From assembly GCA_017999835.1 (NCBI GenBank), contig JAGNLA010000001.1, positions 225,227 to 289,226 on the forward strand: a DNA stretch of 64,000 nucleotides, read 5' to 3'. The notes beneath the pieces are model-generated. The model was given only the letters and a program-made list of their open reading frames with translations, was not told the origin of the DNA and made no database searches. Position numbers and translations under genes: made by a program. Below are positions 26,434-34,091 of this stretch, piece after piece (position 1 is the stretch's first letter; the number at the start of each line of letters is the position of its first letter). This stretch comes from Caldisericia bacterium (GTDB taxonomy: Bacteria; Caldisericota; Caldisericia; JAAYUI01).

Positions 26434-27209
26434 ACCCGGTAGTCAATTTTATCAACAAGTCGTTTGTCGTTGCCGAAGTCGAAGTACTCAAACTCAGGCA
26501 CGATTGGTCAGAGCTTGTCACAAGAGCCGTCCAACCATTGCTATGGATGCTTGTCTTTGGCCAGGTTCTCGGCAGATCAAGGGCAATCAATACAGGCACA
26601 ATCCCTTACACTGACTATATTGCTCCTGGTATTTTGGCTCAGTCAGTTCTGTTTGTGGCAATTTTCTATGGCATAACAATCATCTGGGAACGTGACCTTG
26701 GCATCACTCAAAAATACCTTGTTTCCCCAGCTCCAAGAGAAGCTCTGGTTTTTGGCAAAGCCATGGCGGCAAGCGTTAGGGGACTTTCACAGGCAGTAGT
26801 GATATTTCTCATCTCAATGGCTCTCGGCGTCAAAGTAAGTTATAATCCGCTACATATTCTTGGCATCCTGTTCTCAGTTTTTCTCGGTTCAGCCTTGTTC
26901 TCAACACTGTCACTGATTATCGCCTGTCTTGCAAAGACCAGGGAAAGACTGATGGGTATCGGACAATTGATGACAATGCCGTTGTTTTTCACAAGCAACG
27001 CCATCTACCCGATTTCAATGATGCCGTCTGTCATACAATGGTTTGCATACATCAATCCTTTGACGTACATGACCGATTCAGTCAGGAATCTTATGCTAGC
27101 GGGCAATTTAAACCTGAACGCTGTGCTAACCGATTATGCAGTATTGATTTGTGTGCTGATTGTTTTTGTCGTGATTGGCGGAAAACTCTACAAAAACGTT
27201 GTGAATTGA
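26430..27209 (+). CDS. ABC-2 type exporter, permease
   Basis: A 259-residue integral membrane protein with six predicted transmembrane segments and the DrrB/ABC-2 hallmark regions: PLLWMLVFGQVLG near the first helix, IWERDLGITQKYLVSPAPR in the cytoplasmic elbow, and the C-terminal NPLTYMTDSVRNLML. Partner of the overlapping ATPase. A homodimer or homodimer-like pairing with two ATPases is expected. Followed by a hairpin terminator. Confidence 0.93.
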   Translation: MNPVVNFINKSFVVAEVEVLKLRHDWSELVTRAVQPLLWMLVFGQVLGRSRAINTGTIPYTDYIAPGILAQSVLFVAIFYGITIIWERDLGITQKYLVSPAPREALVFGKAMAASVRGLSQAVVIFLISMALGVKVSYNPLHILGILFSVFLGSALFSTLSLIIACLAKTRERLMGIGQLMTMPLFFTSNAIYPISMMPSVIQWFAYINPLTYMTDSVRNLMLAGNLNLNAVLTDYAVLICVLIVFVVIGGKLYKNVVN

Positions 27210-27229
27210 TTTCCCTTTATGTAACAACC

Positions 27230-27268
27230 ATCCCTGTCTTCTTATTTTTTATATGGCAGGGTTTTTTA
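27230..27268 (+). terminator. terminator after the ABC exporter
   Basis: ATCCCTGTC can pair with GGCAGGG followed by six T. A second 3' arm, ACAGGGAT at 27292-27299 followed by seven T, also matches the same 5' arm exactly, so two alternative hairpins are possible. Confidence 0.6.
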
Positions 27269-27308
27269 TTAAATAATTAGCAATAATTATTACAGGGATT
27301 TTTTTAGA

Positions 27309-27384
27309 TGGTGGAGGTGAGGTGATTCGAACACCCGACACCCGCGTTGCAAACGCGATGCTCTGCCAGCTGAGCTACACCCCC
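27309..27384 (-). tRNA. tRNA-Ala (anticodon TGC)
   Basis: 76 bases with encoded CCA. Anticodon loop TTTGCAA between GCG and CGC. The acceptor stem carries the G3-U70 wobble pair that identifies alanine tRNAs, and the T-arm contains GTTCGAATC. Reads from 27384 down to 27309, 16 bases after tRNA-Ile. Confidence 0.96.
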
Positions 27385-27400
27385 ACGCTTTGTGAGAAGA

Positions 27401-27477
27401 TGGTGGGCCTCAGTGGATTCGAACCACTGACCTCGTCCTTATCAGGGACGCGCTCTAACCAACTGAGCTAGAGGCCC
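27401..27477 (-). tRNA. tRNA-Ile (anticodon GAT)
   Basis: 77 bases with encoded CCA. Anticodon stem-loop GTCCC-TGATAAG-GAC region gives anticodon GAT. The D-arm TAGCTCAGTTGGTTAGAGC and T-arm GTTCGAATC are standard. First of a two-tRNA minus-strand unit with tRNA-Ala(TGC), an Ile-Ala pair like that of rRNA spacers but with no rRNA here. Confidence 0.96.
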
Positions 27478-27490
27478 ATACTTCCAAAGG

Positions 27491-27518
27491 AGTATAAAGT
27501 CGGAAGGCTTTGTGTCAA
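27491..27518 (-). promoter_or_regulatory. promoter of the tRNA-Ile/tRNA-Ala unit
   Basis: Minus strand TTGACA (complement of 27513-27518), 16-base spacer, TATACT (complement of 27491-27496); start expected ~7 bases before the mature tRNA-Ile 5' end. Confidence 0.75.
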
Positions 27519-27750
27519 GAAAGATTAGACAGTCTACAATCACATAATCGGAAATGCACTCATCCAGCATATTTTTTGAAAAAACATCCAAACACAACGG
27601 TAAAACGTTTCACAACATAGAGCTGAAAACCCATCCTGAGAGAGAAGAAAAATTGATGTATTGGCAACGTAACAAAGGTTCCAATCGAAAACGCTCATTT
27701 TAAAGGCTTACCCTTTTTACTATGTTTTGGCATGAATGTCATAACAATCC
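27519..27750. other. gene-free spacer between divergent tRNA units
   Basis: The 312 bases between tRNA-Ile and tRNA-Ala(GGC) hold only the two divergent tRNA promoters. I see no open reading frame with a ribosome binding site, no hairpin of note and no repeat. Confidence 0.6.
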
Positions 27751-27778
27751 TTGACAATAAAGCCCCTATAGATAAAAT
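27751..27778 (+). promoter_or_regulatory. promoter of tRNA-Ala(GGC)
   Basis: TTGACA 27751-27756, 16-base spacer, TAAAAT 27773-27778; the tRNA begins 12 bases later. Confidence 0.72.
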
Positions 27779-27789
27779 TCATTTGCGTT

Positions 27790-27865
27790 GGGCCTGTAGC
27801 GCAGTTGGAAGCGCGTCTGCATGGCATGCAGAAGGTCAGGAGTTCGAATCTCCTCAGGTCCACCA
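27790..27865 (+). tRNA. tRNA-Ala (anticodon GGC)
   Basis: 76 bases with encoded CCA. Anticodon loop ATGGCAT between TCTGC and GCAGA. The alanine identity pair G3-U70 is present in the acceptor stem (GGGCCTG with CAGGTCC). A single-gene unit with its own promoter and terminator. Confidence 0.96.
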
Positions 27866-27881
27866 GAATAAAAGACCAATA

Positions 27882-27908
27882 AAAGCCCCGGTTTCCCGGG
27901 GCTTTTTG
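27882..27908 (+). terminator. intrinsic terminator of tRNA-Ala(GGC)
   Basis: AGCCCCGG, loop TTTC, CCGGGGCT, then five T. Confidence 0.95.
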
Positions 27909-27914
27909 TTTGTG

Positions 27915-27942
27915 TTGAAAAACAACGTCATTGCATTATAAT
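27915..27942 (+). promoter_or_regulatory. leuS promoter
   Basis: TTGAAA 27915-27920, 16-base spacer, perfect TATAAT 27937-27942; the leuS ATG is 34 bases downstream. Confidence 0.78.
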
Positions 27943-27975
27943 TTCAAGCCATAATTTCATGGAGGCATAACAAAA

Positions 27976-30417
27976 ATGAAGTACGATTTTGAAGCGATAG
28001 AGAAGAAATGGCAAACAGCCTGGGACAGCAACAGAATTTACAAGACAAATGAAGATTTGTCCAAGACAAAACTCTACTGCCTCGATTTCTTCCCCTACCC
28101 TTCAGGGTCAGGCTTGTCCGTTGGACACTGCAGAAATTACGTTCCAACAGATGTTTATTCAAGATATTTCAGGATGAAGGGCTATCGCGTGCTTCACCCA
28201 ATGGGTTGGGACGCTTTCGGGCTTCCTGCTGAAAATTTCGCCATCAAAACAGGCGTATCACCGCAAGACACAACAGCCAAGACTACAGCCAACTACAGAC
28301 GCCAAATGACATTGATCGGCACAAGCTATGACTGGGACAGGGAAATTAACTCTTCAACCCCTGAATATTATAAATGGACACAATGGTTTTTCCTGCTTTT
28401 GTTTGAAAAGGGACTTGCCTACCAGAGTTTTGGCCAGCAGTGGTGGTGCCCGGAATGCAACACCGTTCTTGCTAATGAACAGGTTGAGGAAGGCAAATGC
28501 TGGCGTTGCGGCACAGATGTAATAAAAAAACCACTCAAACAGTGGTTCTTTAAAATAACCGACTATGCTGACAGGCTTATCTCTGACTTGGACACGATCG
28601 ACTGGCCGGAACCGGTCAAAATGATGCAGCGAAACTGGATCGGAAAATCCGAAGGAGCAGAGGTCATTTTCAAGGCTGAATCAGGCGATGACATTCTGAT
28701 TTTTACCACCAGACCTGACACGCTTTTCGGTGCAACCTACATGGTTCTTGCTCCAGAGCATCCTCTTGTCCAGAAATTGACAGCTGCAGATCAGAAAACA
28801 TCAGTTGAAGCCTACGTTGACCAAGCCAAAAAGATGGCAGAAATCGACAGGCTTTCGACCGAAAAAGAAAAAACCGGCGTATTCACGGGGTCATACGCCA
28901 TAAATCCAGTTACCAAGCAAAGAATTCCGATCTGGATTGGCGATTATGTCATTGGAGGCTACGGCACCGGCGCTATAATGTGCGTCCCAGCCCACGACAC
29001 CAGAGACTTTGCGTTTGCAAAGAAGTTCAACCTCCCGATAATCCAGGTCATCTCCCCAGATGGCAAAGAGCAGGTTTTGCAGGATGCCTACACTGAGACC
29101 GGCATGATGTTCAATTCTGGCAAATATAACGGTCAAAATTCCGAAGAATGCAAAAGAAACATTGTCATAGAGCTTCAGAAGGAAAACATCGCAAAATCGA
29201 CCATTAATTTCAAGATGAGAGACTGGCTGATCTCCCGCCAAAGGTATTGGGGAGCACCAATACCAATCATTCATTGTGACAAATGCGGCGCCGTCCCTGT
29301 ACCAAAAGAACAACTTCCAGTGGAACTGCCCACCATAACCGACTATGCCCCGTCGGGTGACGGCAAGTCATCTCTGGCAAGAGCGGCTGACTGGGTCAAC
29401 ACAACCTGTCCAAAATGTGGTGGTCCAGCAAGACGCGAAACCGACACCATGGACGGATTTGCCTGTTCTTCTTGGTATTTCTTAAGATTTACCGATCCTC
29501 ACAACAACAAAATGCCATTTGACAGAAAACTCGTTGATTCCTGGCTTCCAGTGGATGTTTACGTTGGCGGTGTGGAACACGCTGTCATGCACCTTATTTA
29601 TGCAAGATTCTGGACAAAAGTAATGTTTGACGCAGGGCTCATTGGTTTTAAGGAACCCTTTGCAACATTAAAAAACCAAGGCATGATGCTGGGCTCGGAT
29701 CACCAAAAAATGAGCAAATCCAAAGGAAATGTCGTAACTCCAGATTCGATGGTTGAAAAATACGGCGCTGACGCTCTACGTGGCTATATTTTGTTTATCG
29801 CTCCATTTGAAGGCGAATCTATCTGGGACGAACAAGGGTGCGCAGGTGTTTACAGATTCCTTAACCGTGTCTGGGATATGATCTCAGAAACCCAGTTTGG
29901 CAGCGGTACCCTGGATTCATCAGTTGAGAAGAAGCTTCGCAGAATCCAACACAAACTGATAATCAAAATTTCACAAGATATTGAAAGATTCCATTTCAAT
30001 ACGGTCATTTCTTCATTTATGGAAGCTTTCAACGAAATCTATGACTTGGCAAAAGACAACGCCATCAAAACATCTAAAACCTTCAAGGAATTGATGGACA
30101 CATACGTTCTCCTGCTTTCACCAGTTGCCCCGTACCTGTGTGAAGAAATGTGGGAGATTCTTGGTCACAAAACTTCAATCCACCTCGAAAAACTTCCACA
30201 AGCTGATACATCGCTTGCAGCAGACGACATGGTAAAAATTCCAATTCAGATCAATGGCAAGCTTCGCGATGTGCTTGAAGTCCCAATTGGCACATCTGAA
30301 GAAGAAATCAAGCAGCTTGCTATGAATTCGGAAGTGGTCAATCGCAACCTTGAAGGCAAGCAGATTGCCCAAATAATGGTTCCGAAAGGCAAAATTGTTT
30401 CTATAGTGGCAAAATAA
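27976..30417 (+). CDS. leuS: leucyl-tRNA synthetase
   Basis: Charges tRNA-Leu in the cytoplasm. 813 residues, the usual length for bacterial LeuRS. FFPYPSG and GLSVGHCRNY (HIGH-type signature, ~residue 50) near the N-terminus; a zinc-binding CPEC...CWRC insert (~157-177); the CP1 editing domain (~220-410) with TTRPDTLFGATYMVLAPEH; the second catalytic-core half with GVEHAVMHLIYARF; and KMSKSKGN (~578). A C-terminal anticodon-binding helical domain and the LeuRS-specific C-terminal domain follow. GGAGG lies 12 bases before the ATG. Flanked by its own promoter and terminator, so monocistronic. Confidence 0.98.
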   Translation: MKYDFEAIEKKWQTAWDSNRIYKTNEDLSKTKLYCLDFFPYPSGSGLSVGHCRNYVPTDVYSRYFRMKGYRVLHPMGWDAFGLPAENFAIKTGVSPQDTTAKTTANYRRQMTLIGTSYDWDREINSSTPEYYKWTQWFFLLLFEKGLAYQSFGQQWWCPECNTVLANEQVEEGKCWRCGTDVIKKPLKQWFFKITDYADRLISDLDTIDWPEPVKMMQRNWIGKSEGAEVIFKAESGDDILIFTTRPDTLFGATYMVLAPEHPLVQKLTAADQKTSVEAYVDQAKKMAEIDRLSTEKEKTGVFTGSYAINPVTKQRIPIWIGDYVIGGYGTGAIMCVPAHDTRDFAFAKKFNLPIIQVISPDGKEQVLQDAYTETGMMFNSGKYNGQNSEECKRNIVIELQKENIAKSTINFKMRDWLISRQRYWGAPIPIIHCDKCGAVPVPKEQLPVELPTITDYAPSGDGKSSLARAADWVNTTCPKCGGPARRETDTMDGFACSSWYFLRFTDPHNNKMPFDRKLVDSWLPVDVYVGGVEHAVMHLIYARFWTKVMFDAGLIGFKEPFATLKNQGMMLGSDHQKMSKSKGNVVTPDSMVEKYGADALRGYILFIAPFEGESIWDEQGCAGVYRFLNRVWDMISETQFGSGTLDSSVEKKLRRIQHKLIIKISQDIERFHFNTVISSFMEAFNEIYDLAKDNAIKTSKTFKELMDTYVLLLSPVAPYLCEEMWEILGHKTSIHLEKLPQADTSLAADDMVKIPIQINGKLRDVLEVPIGTSEEEIKQLAMNSEVVNRNLEGKQIAQIMVPKGKIVSIVAK

Positions 30418-30439
30418 ATTTCTTAGAATTCATTTTTGA

Positions 30440-30470
30440 AAAAGGCTGGCGTTAATGCCAGCCTTTTTTA
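30440..30470 (+). terminator. leuS terminator
   Basis: AAAGGCTGGC, loop GTTAAT, GCCAGCC, followed by six T. Confidence 0.95.
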
Positions 30471-30688
30471 TATCCGAGATTATCGGATAAATGGCTTGTG
30501 TAAAAATATTTATTAAATTAGTTCATATTATTGTTATCTATATTATTAATTTATTTACATCTTCTATCAATCGTTTTTTATTTGCTTTATTGTTATCTTT
30601 TTATGTATTCCTTAACAATATTTTAGTTTTTTATGAATGTTGAAAATATATTTTTATTAAAAATTTGATAAGATTGGAGTTAAATAAT
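30471..30688. other. very AT-rich intergenic region
   Basis: About 220 bases strongly biased to A and T, clearly unlike the surrounding sequence and without an open frame. It probably holds the promoter of the downstream small gene, but -10-like boxes are too frequent here to choose one. Confidence 0.5.
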
Positions 30689-31093
30689 ATGCCATTTGAT
30701 CTTCAAAGCGAGTATGATGCGCCAAACAACATCTGTATTGTAAAGCTTCTCGGATCACCGGAAACCATTGATGATATTGAAAAACTTGTAGAGCTAACTG
30801 CAAAACTATGGACTAAAGACCATAAGGTTTATTCAATAACTGACATTTCCAAACTCGACTTCGCAAAATTCCTCCTCATCGACACCTACCAGAAAAAAAT
30901 AATGCCCTACATCAAGGAAAAAGTTGTCATGGGTGTTTCTGTGTCACCACATGCAGTTGCCGGAATGGCAACAAGAATGTTTAACATAGTCAGCGGTTCA
31001 CATATTGTTGTTACCAAGTCCATCGAAGAAGCCTATGAAGCAATCAAAAAACAACAGGCAACATCAGGCGTGTTTGTCCCGCTAGACAAATAA
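30689..31093 (+). CDS. small STAS/SpoIIAA-like protein, function unknown
   Basis: A 134-residue soluble protein starting MPFDLQSEYD, with GGAG 9 bases upstream. The pattern of strand (NICIVKLLG), helix (TIDDIEKLVELTAKLW), strand (HKVYSITDIS), then helix-strand (KVVMGVSVSP) and a helix ending in SIEEAYEAIKK resembles SpoIIAA/STAS-like or lipid-binding alpha/beta folds of ~120 residues, but no active-site motif is seen. Single gene after an AT-rich spacer, ending at a bidirectional hairpin. Confidence 0.72.
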   Translation: MPFDLQSEYDAPNNICIVKLLGSPETIDDIEKLVELTAKLWTKDHKVYSITDISKLDFAKFLLIDTYQKKIMPYIKEKVVMGVSVSPHAVAGMATRMFNIVSGSHIVVTKSIEEAYEAIKKQQATSGVFVPLDK

Positions 31094-31097
31094 AAAA

Positions 31098-31140
31098 TCG
31101 AGGCTTAACATCTCTTTTTCAGCTAAGCCTCGAAAAATTT
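31098..31140. terminator. terminator shared by convergent genes
   Basis: CGAGGCTTA and TAAGCCTCG around a 16-base loop. On the minus strand it is followed by six T (ending the MFS gene); on the plus strand it is followed by AAAAATTTTT, so it works best for the minus-strand gene. Confidence 0.8.
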
Positions 31141-32472
31141 TTAAACCAAGTCGTCGTTCACGTCCGGCAGAAGCGTGTCTGCATCTCTCAAAGGTTTTAT
31201 GAAAAATACAGGCAGAACCAACAGCAAAGAAATAAAACCTGCAATTATTATCATTAAACCCATGCCTGAACCTTTGCCTTCGCCTACAAGCCATGATAGT
31301 TTTGATGCAAAACTAGGATTTCCCATCAAGGGTTCAAAGAACTTGTCAGCTAGAACTCCTGCAAAACCAAAACTGAGGGGCGCAAGCAATTCACTGGCCA
31401 TCCCCATTGCGCCATAGACCCTTCCTTGCATTGCAGCCGGGATTTTGCTGGAGAAAAAAGCGTTGCTTATGCCAGACAGCGAACCGCACAGCAACCAAAT
31501 GAAACCACCAACGATCCACCAAACAATCGTTTTCCCCATCCCGATTACCATCAAGCCCAACGAAAATCCCAAATAGAAAACGTTGTAAATCAGGAATCGT
31601 TTCTTTGGACCGCCCCAGAACATGAGAATTATTGAACCGACAAGTCCGGCAACACCCATCCAGGCATCAGCAATACCCACTGCCATCGTATCCCCACCGG
31701 TTCTTGCAAGGATCATCGGAGTAACAATTAGCGCTCCGCATTGAAAGACTGCGCTAGAAAGGATATTTATTAAAACAATCCAAAGCAGGGTTTGGTTGCC
31801 AAGAAAATATTTGAATCCAATCATTGCGTCTTTAAAGATATTGTCTGGTCGGTTTTCATCTCTTGGCAACGTCGGAATTTTAACGATGGCAATTGTCAGG
31901 AACGCAAAGGCAAACGTAATAAGATCGATTGCAAAAACTCCGGCGTAACCAATTATTGCAACCAATCCTCCGGCAAGCAGCGGAGCAAGGATTCCCGAGA
32001 GGGAACCAACGAAAGTTCGCATTCCACTAACTCTTCCAAGTTGACTATTGGGCACAATCTGGATAATGAGCGAATCCTTTGCCAGCCAGTGGAAAGTGTT
32101 GAAAACTGCTTCGAAAAAACCTGCCACATAAACAAAAAACAGGCTCATTCTCCCTGCAAGCAACATAATCATTACAAATGCGGTGACGAGAGCTGCTCCA
32201 GCGTCAGCAAACATGATCACAGTTTTTCGATTGAACCGGTCAACAATCGATCCTGCAAATGGCATCATCAAAATTGCAGGCACCGCCCTGACAAACATCA
32301 TCAAAACCATGGATGTAGCAGTACCAGTTTCTTTCCACACCCAAAAGGTCAACGCATACCCGCTCATATTTGAGCCGATTATTGAGATTGTCTGCCCAAG
32401 CCAGATTGTTGCAAATTTTGAAAGGCCCAGTTCCCTAATTTTTCGAATAGGATTTAATTTGTGTATTTTCAT
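31141..32472 (-). CDS. major facilitator superfamily exporter
   Basis: A 443-residue protein with twelve hydrophobic segments. The start has AAGGAG 6 bases upstream. N-terminal half: FATIWLGQTISIIGSNMSG then VPAILMMPFAGSIVDRFNRKTVI, where the GxxxDRxxRKxxI loop 2-3 motif marks the MFS. Overall pattern resembles the MFS_3/MefA-EntS group of efflux carriers (drugs, macrolides, siderophores). The C-terminus is acidic (DADTLLPDVNDDL). Transcribed from a promoter with a ~105-base structured leader that ends in a terminator hairpin, suggesting conditional expression. The substrate is unknown. Confidence 0.92.
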   Translation of the reverse strand: MKIHKLNPIRKIRELGLSKFATIWLGQTISIIGSNMSGYALTFWVWKETGTATSMVLMMFVRAVPAILMMPFAGSIVDRFNRKTVIMFADAGAALVTAFVMIMLLAGRMSLFFVYVAGFFEAVFNTFHWLAKDSLIIQIVPNSQLGRVSGMRTFVGSLSGILAPLLAGGLVAIIGYAGVFAIDLITFAFAFLTIAIVKIPTLPRDENRPDNIFKDAMIGFKYFLGNQTLLWIVLINILSSAVFQCGALIVTPMILARTGGDTMAVGIADAWMGVAGLVGSIILMFWGGPKKRFLIYNVFYLGFSLGLMVIGMGKTIVWWIVGGFIWLLCGSLSGISNAFFSSKIPAAMQGRVYGAMGMASELLAPLSFGFAGVLADKFFEPLMGNPSFASKLSWLVGEGKGSGMGLMIIIAGFISLLLVLPVFFIKPLRDADTLLPDVNDDLV

Positions 32473-32548
32473 AAAGTCTCCTTGATAGCAATTACCGATT
32501 TGTCATCAGAATGAAGCTAATGATCATTGAATGTCGGGGCGGTTTGAT

Positions 32549-32655
32549 AAAAAAGTCAGAGACTTTCAATTTTGATGGGTTTTCACCACGCCAAGATCTC
32601 TGACATGCAGGTACCGCCTGCGGTACAATATCAGAAGTCTTATCATGGTGAACAT
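32549..32655 (-). ncRNA. probable regulatory leader RNA (attenuator or riboswitch-like) upstream of the MFS gene
   Basis: From the predicted start near 32655 on the minus strand, a ~105-base leader contains hairpin GTACCGC/GCGGTAC (32611-32626, 2-base loop) and then an 8-bp stem GTCAGAGA/TCTCTGAC (arms at 32597-32604 and 32555-32562) enclosing ~34 bases, followed directly by six T on the minus strand. This is a terminator 77 bases before the MFS ATG. I recognise no known riboswitch class. A short independent small RNA is the alternative. Confidence 0.5.
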
Positions 32656-32661
32656 GCGGTT

Positions 32662-32690
32662 AACATAAACTATTTAACGCAATTTGTCAA
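32662..32690 (-). promoter_or_regulatory. promoter for the MFS leader
   Basis: Minus strand TTGACA (complement of 32685-32690), 17-base spacer, TATGTT (complement of 32662-32667). Confidence 0.62.
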
Positions 32691-32705
32691 ATACTGGCCA
32701 ATCAA

Positions 32706-32734
32706 TTGTCTAATTCATAAAATATTTGTAGAAT
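32706..32734 (+). promoter_or_regulatory. promoter of the downstream cysteine-rich protein gene
   Basis: TTGTCT 32706-32711, 17-base spacer, TAGAAT 32729-32734, close before GGAG and the ATG at 32752. Confidence 0.5.
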
Positions 32735-32751
32735 AGGCATAGGAGAGATGA

Positions 32752-33729
32752 ATGAATTACGAAACGTTGAGAGAAACGTTGGCAAAAAGAGGTTTTGACG
32801 AAATCCAGATCGACCAGGCAATAGAGACGGTTTATGGTTTTGAAGAATACATCGAATCCGAGGAGTTAAAGCCTGACGACAAAAAAGCGCTTGAGGGCTA
32901 TTGTTCCAGACTCGTCTCGGAATCAAACAACAGCTATCACAACATCTATTCGCTGGCAATCTATGGAAGAGTCGAAAACATCGAGGCTTTGACCGTTAAT
33001 GCGCTCGAATTGCTTGACGGCGCAGAAGCTTTTGGCAACCTAAAAAAGAAGCTCCAAAACGAACTTGGCGAAGATGAAACCGAGAAATTCTTTGACGGAG
33101 TGTCCGAACCTCAGCTTGGCCAGCCAAACGAAGTCAGGCCTGAGCCAATGGGGACAGTCGTTGGCAGAATGATCGAAAATCTCGGTCAGGGCAAAACAAC
33201 ATCGTTAATCTGCAACTGCCTGCGTGACCTGGACGATTCATGGTATGAAACAGACAAAAAGCTGTTTGAGGAATGCGGAAAAAACATTGACAAATTCATC
33301 AAAGCCAAAGGCGACAGGTTCCTTGTTGAACTTGAGACGCTCAAAAACGAAGGCAGGCTGTACTTTACCCAGCCGATAACCGAAGAGGTTATCGAGTTTG
33401 TGAAGGCAAATCCGGAAATCCATTATGGTGTACGAGACGGCAATTATTACTATGAAACAAAGATTCCTCACCAGGCAGCAAAAATGCTGAAAGAAACCGA
33501 TCCGGTCAAAAGGCGCTACCACTACTGCCACTGCCCGTGGGTCAAGGAGTCGCTAAAAGACGGCAAGTCCAGCGTTCCATCGGTTTTTTGCAACTGCAGC
33601 GCAGGATTCCACAAGCGCATGTGGGAAGTGGTGCTTGGTCACCCTGTCAAATGCGAGGTATTGGAAACCGTGCTAAGCGGTGGGGACAGGTGCAGGTTTA
33701 GGGTAAAATGTAATTTAGGAATAACGTAA
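32752..33729 (+). CDS. cysteine-rich protein of unknown function (DUF6144-like)
   Basis: A 325-residue soluble protein. The N-terminal ~110 residues are helical and acidic. The C-terminal ~100 residues hold clustered cysteines: YHYCHCPWVKES, then VFCNCSAGFHKRMWE, then KCEVLE and CRFRVKC at the end. An ICNCLRDLDD segment adds two more in the middle. The CNC...GFHKRxWE pattern recalls the V4R/amino-thiazoline-hydrolase-like family, and I believe this matches the uncharacterised family DUF6144, but that is from memory. Metal or Fe-S binding is plausible. Own promoter; its 3' end overlaps the convergent small gene by 15 bases. Confidence 0.7.
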   Translation: MNYETLRETLAKRGFDEIQIDQAIETVYGFEEYIESEELKPDDKKALEGYCSRLVSESNNSYHNIYSLAIYGRVENIEALTVNALELLDGAEAFGNLKKKLQNELGEDETEKFFDGVSEPQLGQPNEVRPEPMGTVVGRMIENLGQGKTTSLICNCLRDLDDSWYETDKKLFEECGKNIDKFIKAKGDRFLVELETLKNEGRLYFTQPITEEVIEFVKANPEIHYGVRDGNYYYETKIPHQAAKMLKETDPVKRRYHYCHCPWVKESLKDGKSSVPSVFCNCSAGFHKRMWEVVLGHPVKCEVLETVLSGGDRCRFRVKCNLGIT

Positions 33730-34035
33730 AATCAACTTGTTAATATCATCCAAGTAATTATTGACTTCCATTATAGAATAAACACGAGTATTTGGAGCAA
33801 TATTCTTTGGAATTTCTTTTATCTCATCGATAATCTTTTTCATTTCATCACAATTTGCATCTAACCCTATTATTGGTTGGAAGAGACAATGCAAAGACTC
33901 GTTGCCTATTCCGCCAGGGGTAATTATTTTTTTGAATCCAACCCTCTCAAATACTCCTTGTATCTTAAGTGGTGTTATTTCATGCTTGTCTGTGATTGAA
34001 ATAAACTCATTAACAAACTCCTCGTCAATTTTCAT
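33715..34035 (-). CDS. small hypothetical protein
   Basis: A 106-residue soluble protein with GAGGAGGG just before its ATG. No recognised domain. A helical N-terminus (MKIDEEFVNEFISITDKH), a Gly-rich turn (KKIITPGGIGNES) and an acidic/basic helical C-terminus (NYLDDINKLILRYS) are all that can be said. Base composition is more AT-rich than neighbouring genes, hinting at a different history. Its end overlaps the convergent Cys-rich gene. Confidence 0.65.
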   Translation of the reverse strand: MKIDEEFVNEFISITDKHEITPLKIQGVFERVGFKKIITPGGIGNESLHCLFQPIIGLDANCDEMKKIIDEIKEIPKNIAPNTRVYSIMEVNNYLDDINKLILRYS

Positions 34036-34091
34036 AATCCCTCCTCATTCAAATGAATGATGAGTTAAATATAACATATATTTTATGAAAA

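Noticed and set aside
27309..27477. Fragment of an rRNA operon suggested by the tRNA-Ile/tRNA-Ala pair
   Set aside because: No 16S or 23S sequence is adjacent; the unit has its own promoter.
27732..27941. Open frame of 69 codons across the tRNA-Ala(GGC) locus
   Set aside because: It spans the tRNA, its promoter and its terminator and has no protein-like features.
31792..32373. Long plus-strand frame opposite the MFS gene
   Set aside because: Antisense to a clear 12-helix transporter; its product is low-complexity His/Asn/Ser sequence without a start signal.
32549..32655. SRP RNA, 6S RNA or tmRNA in the MFS upstream region
   Set aside because: None of the conserved sequence cores of these RNAs can be found; the structure fits a terminator-bearing leader better.
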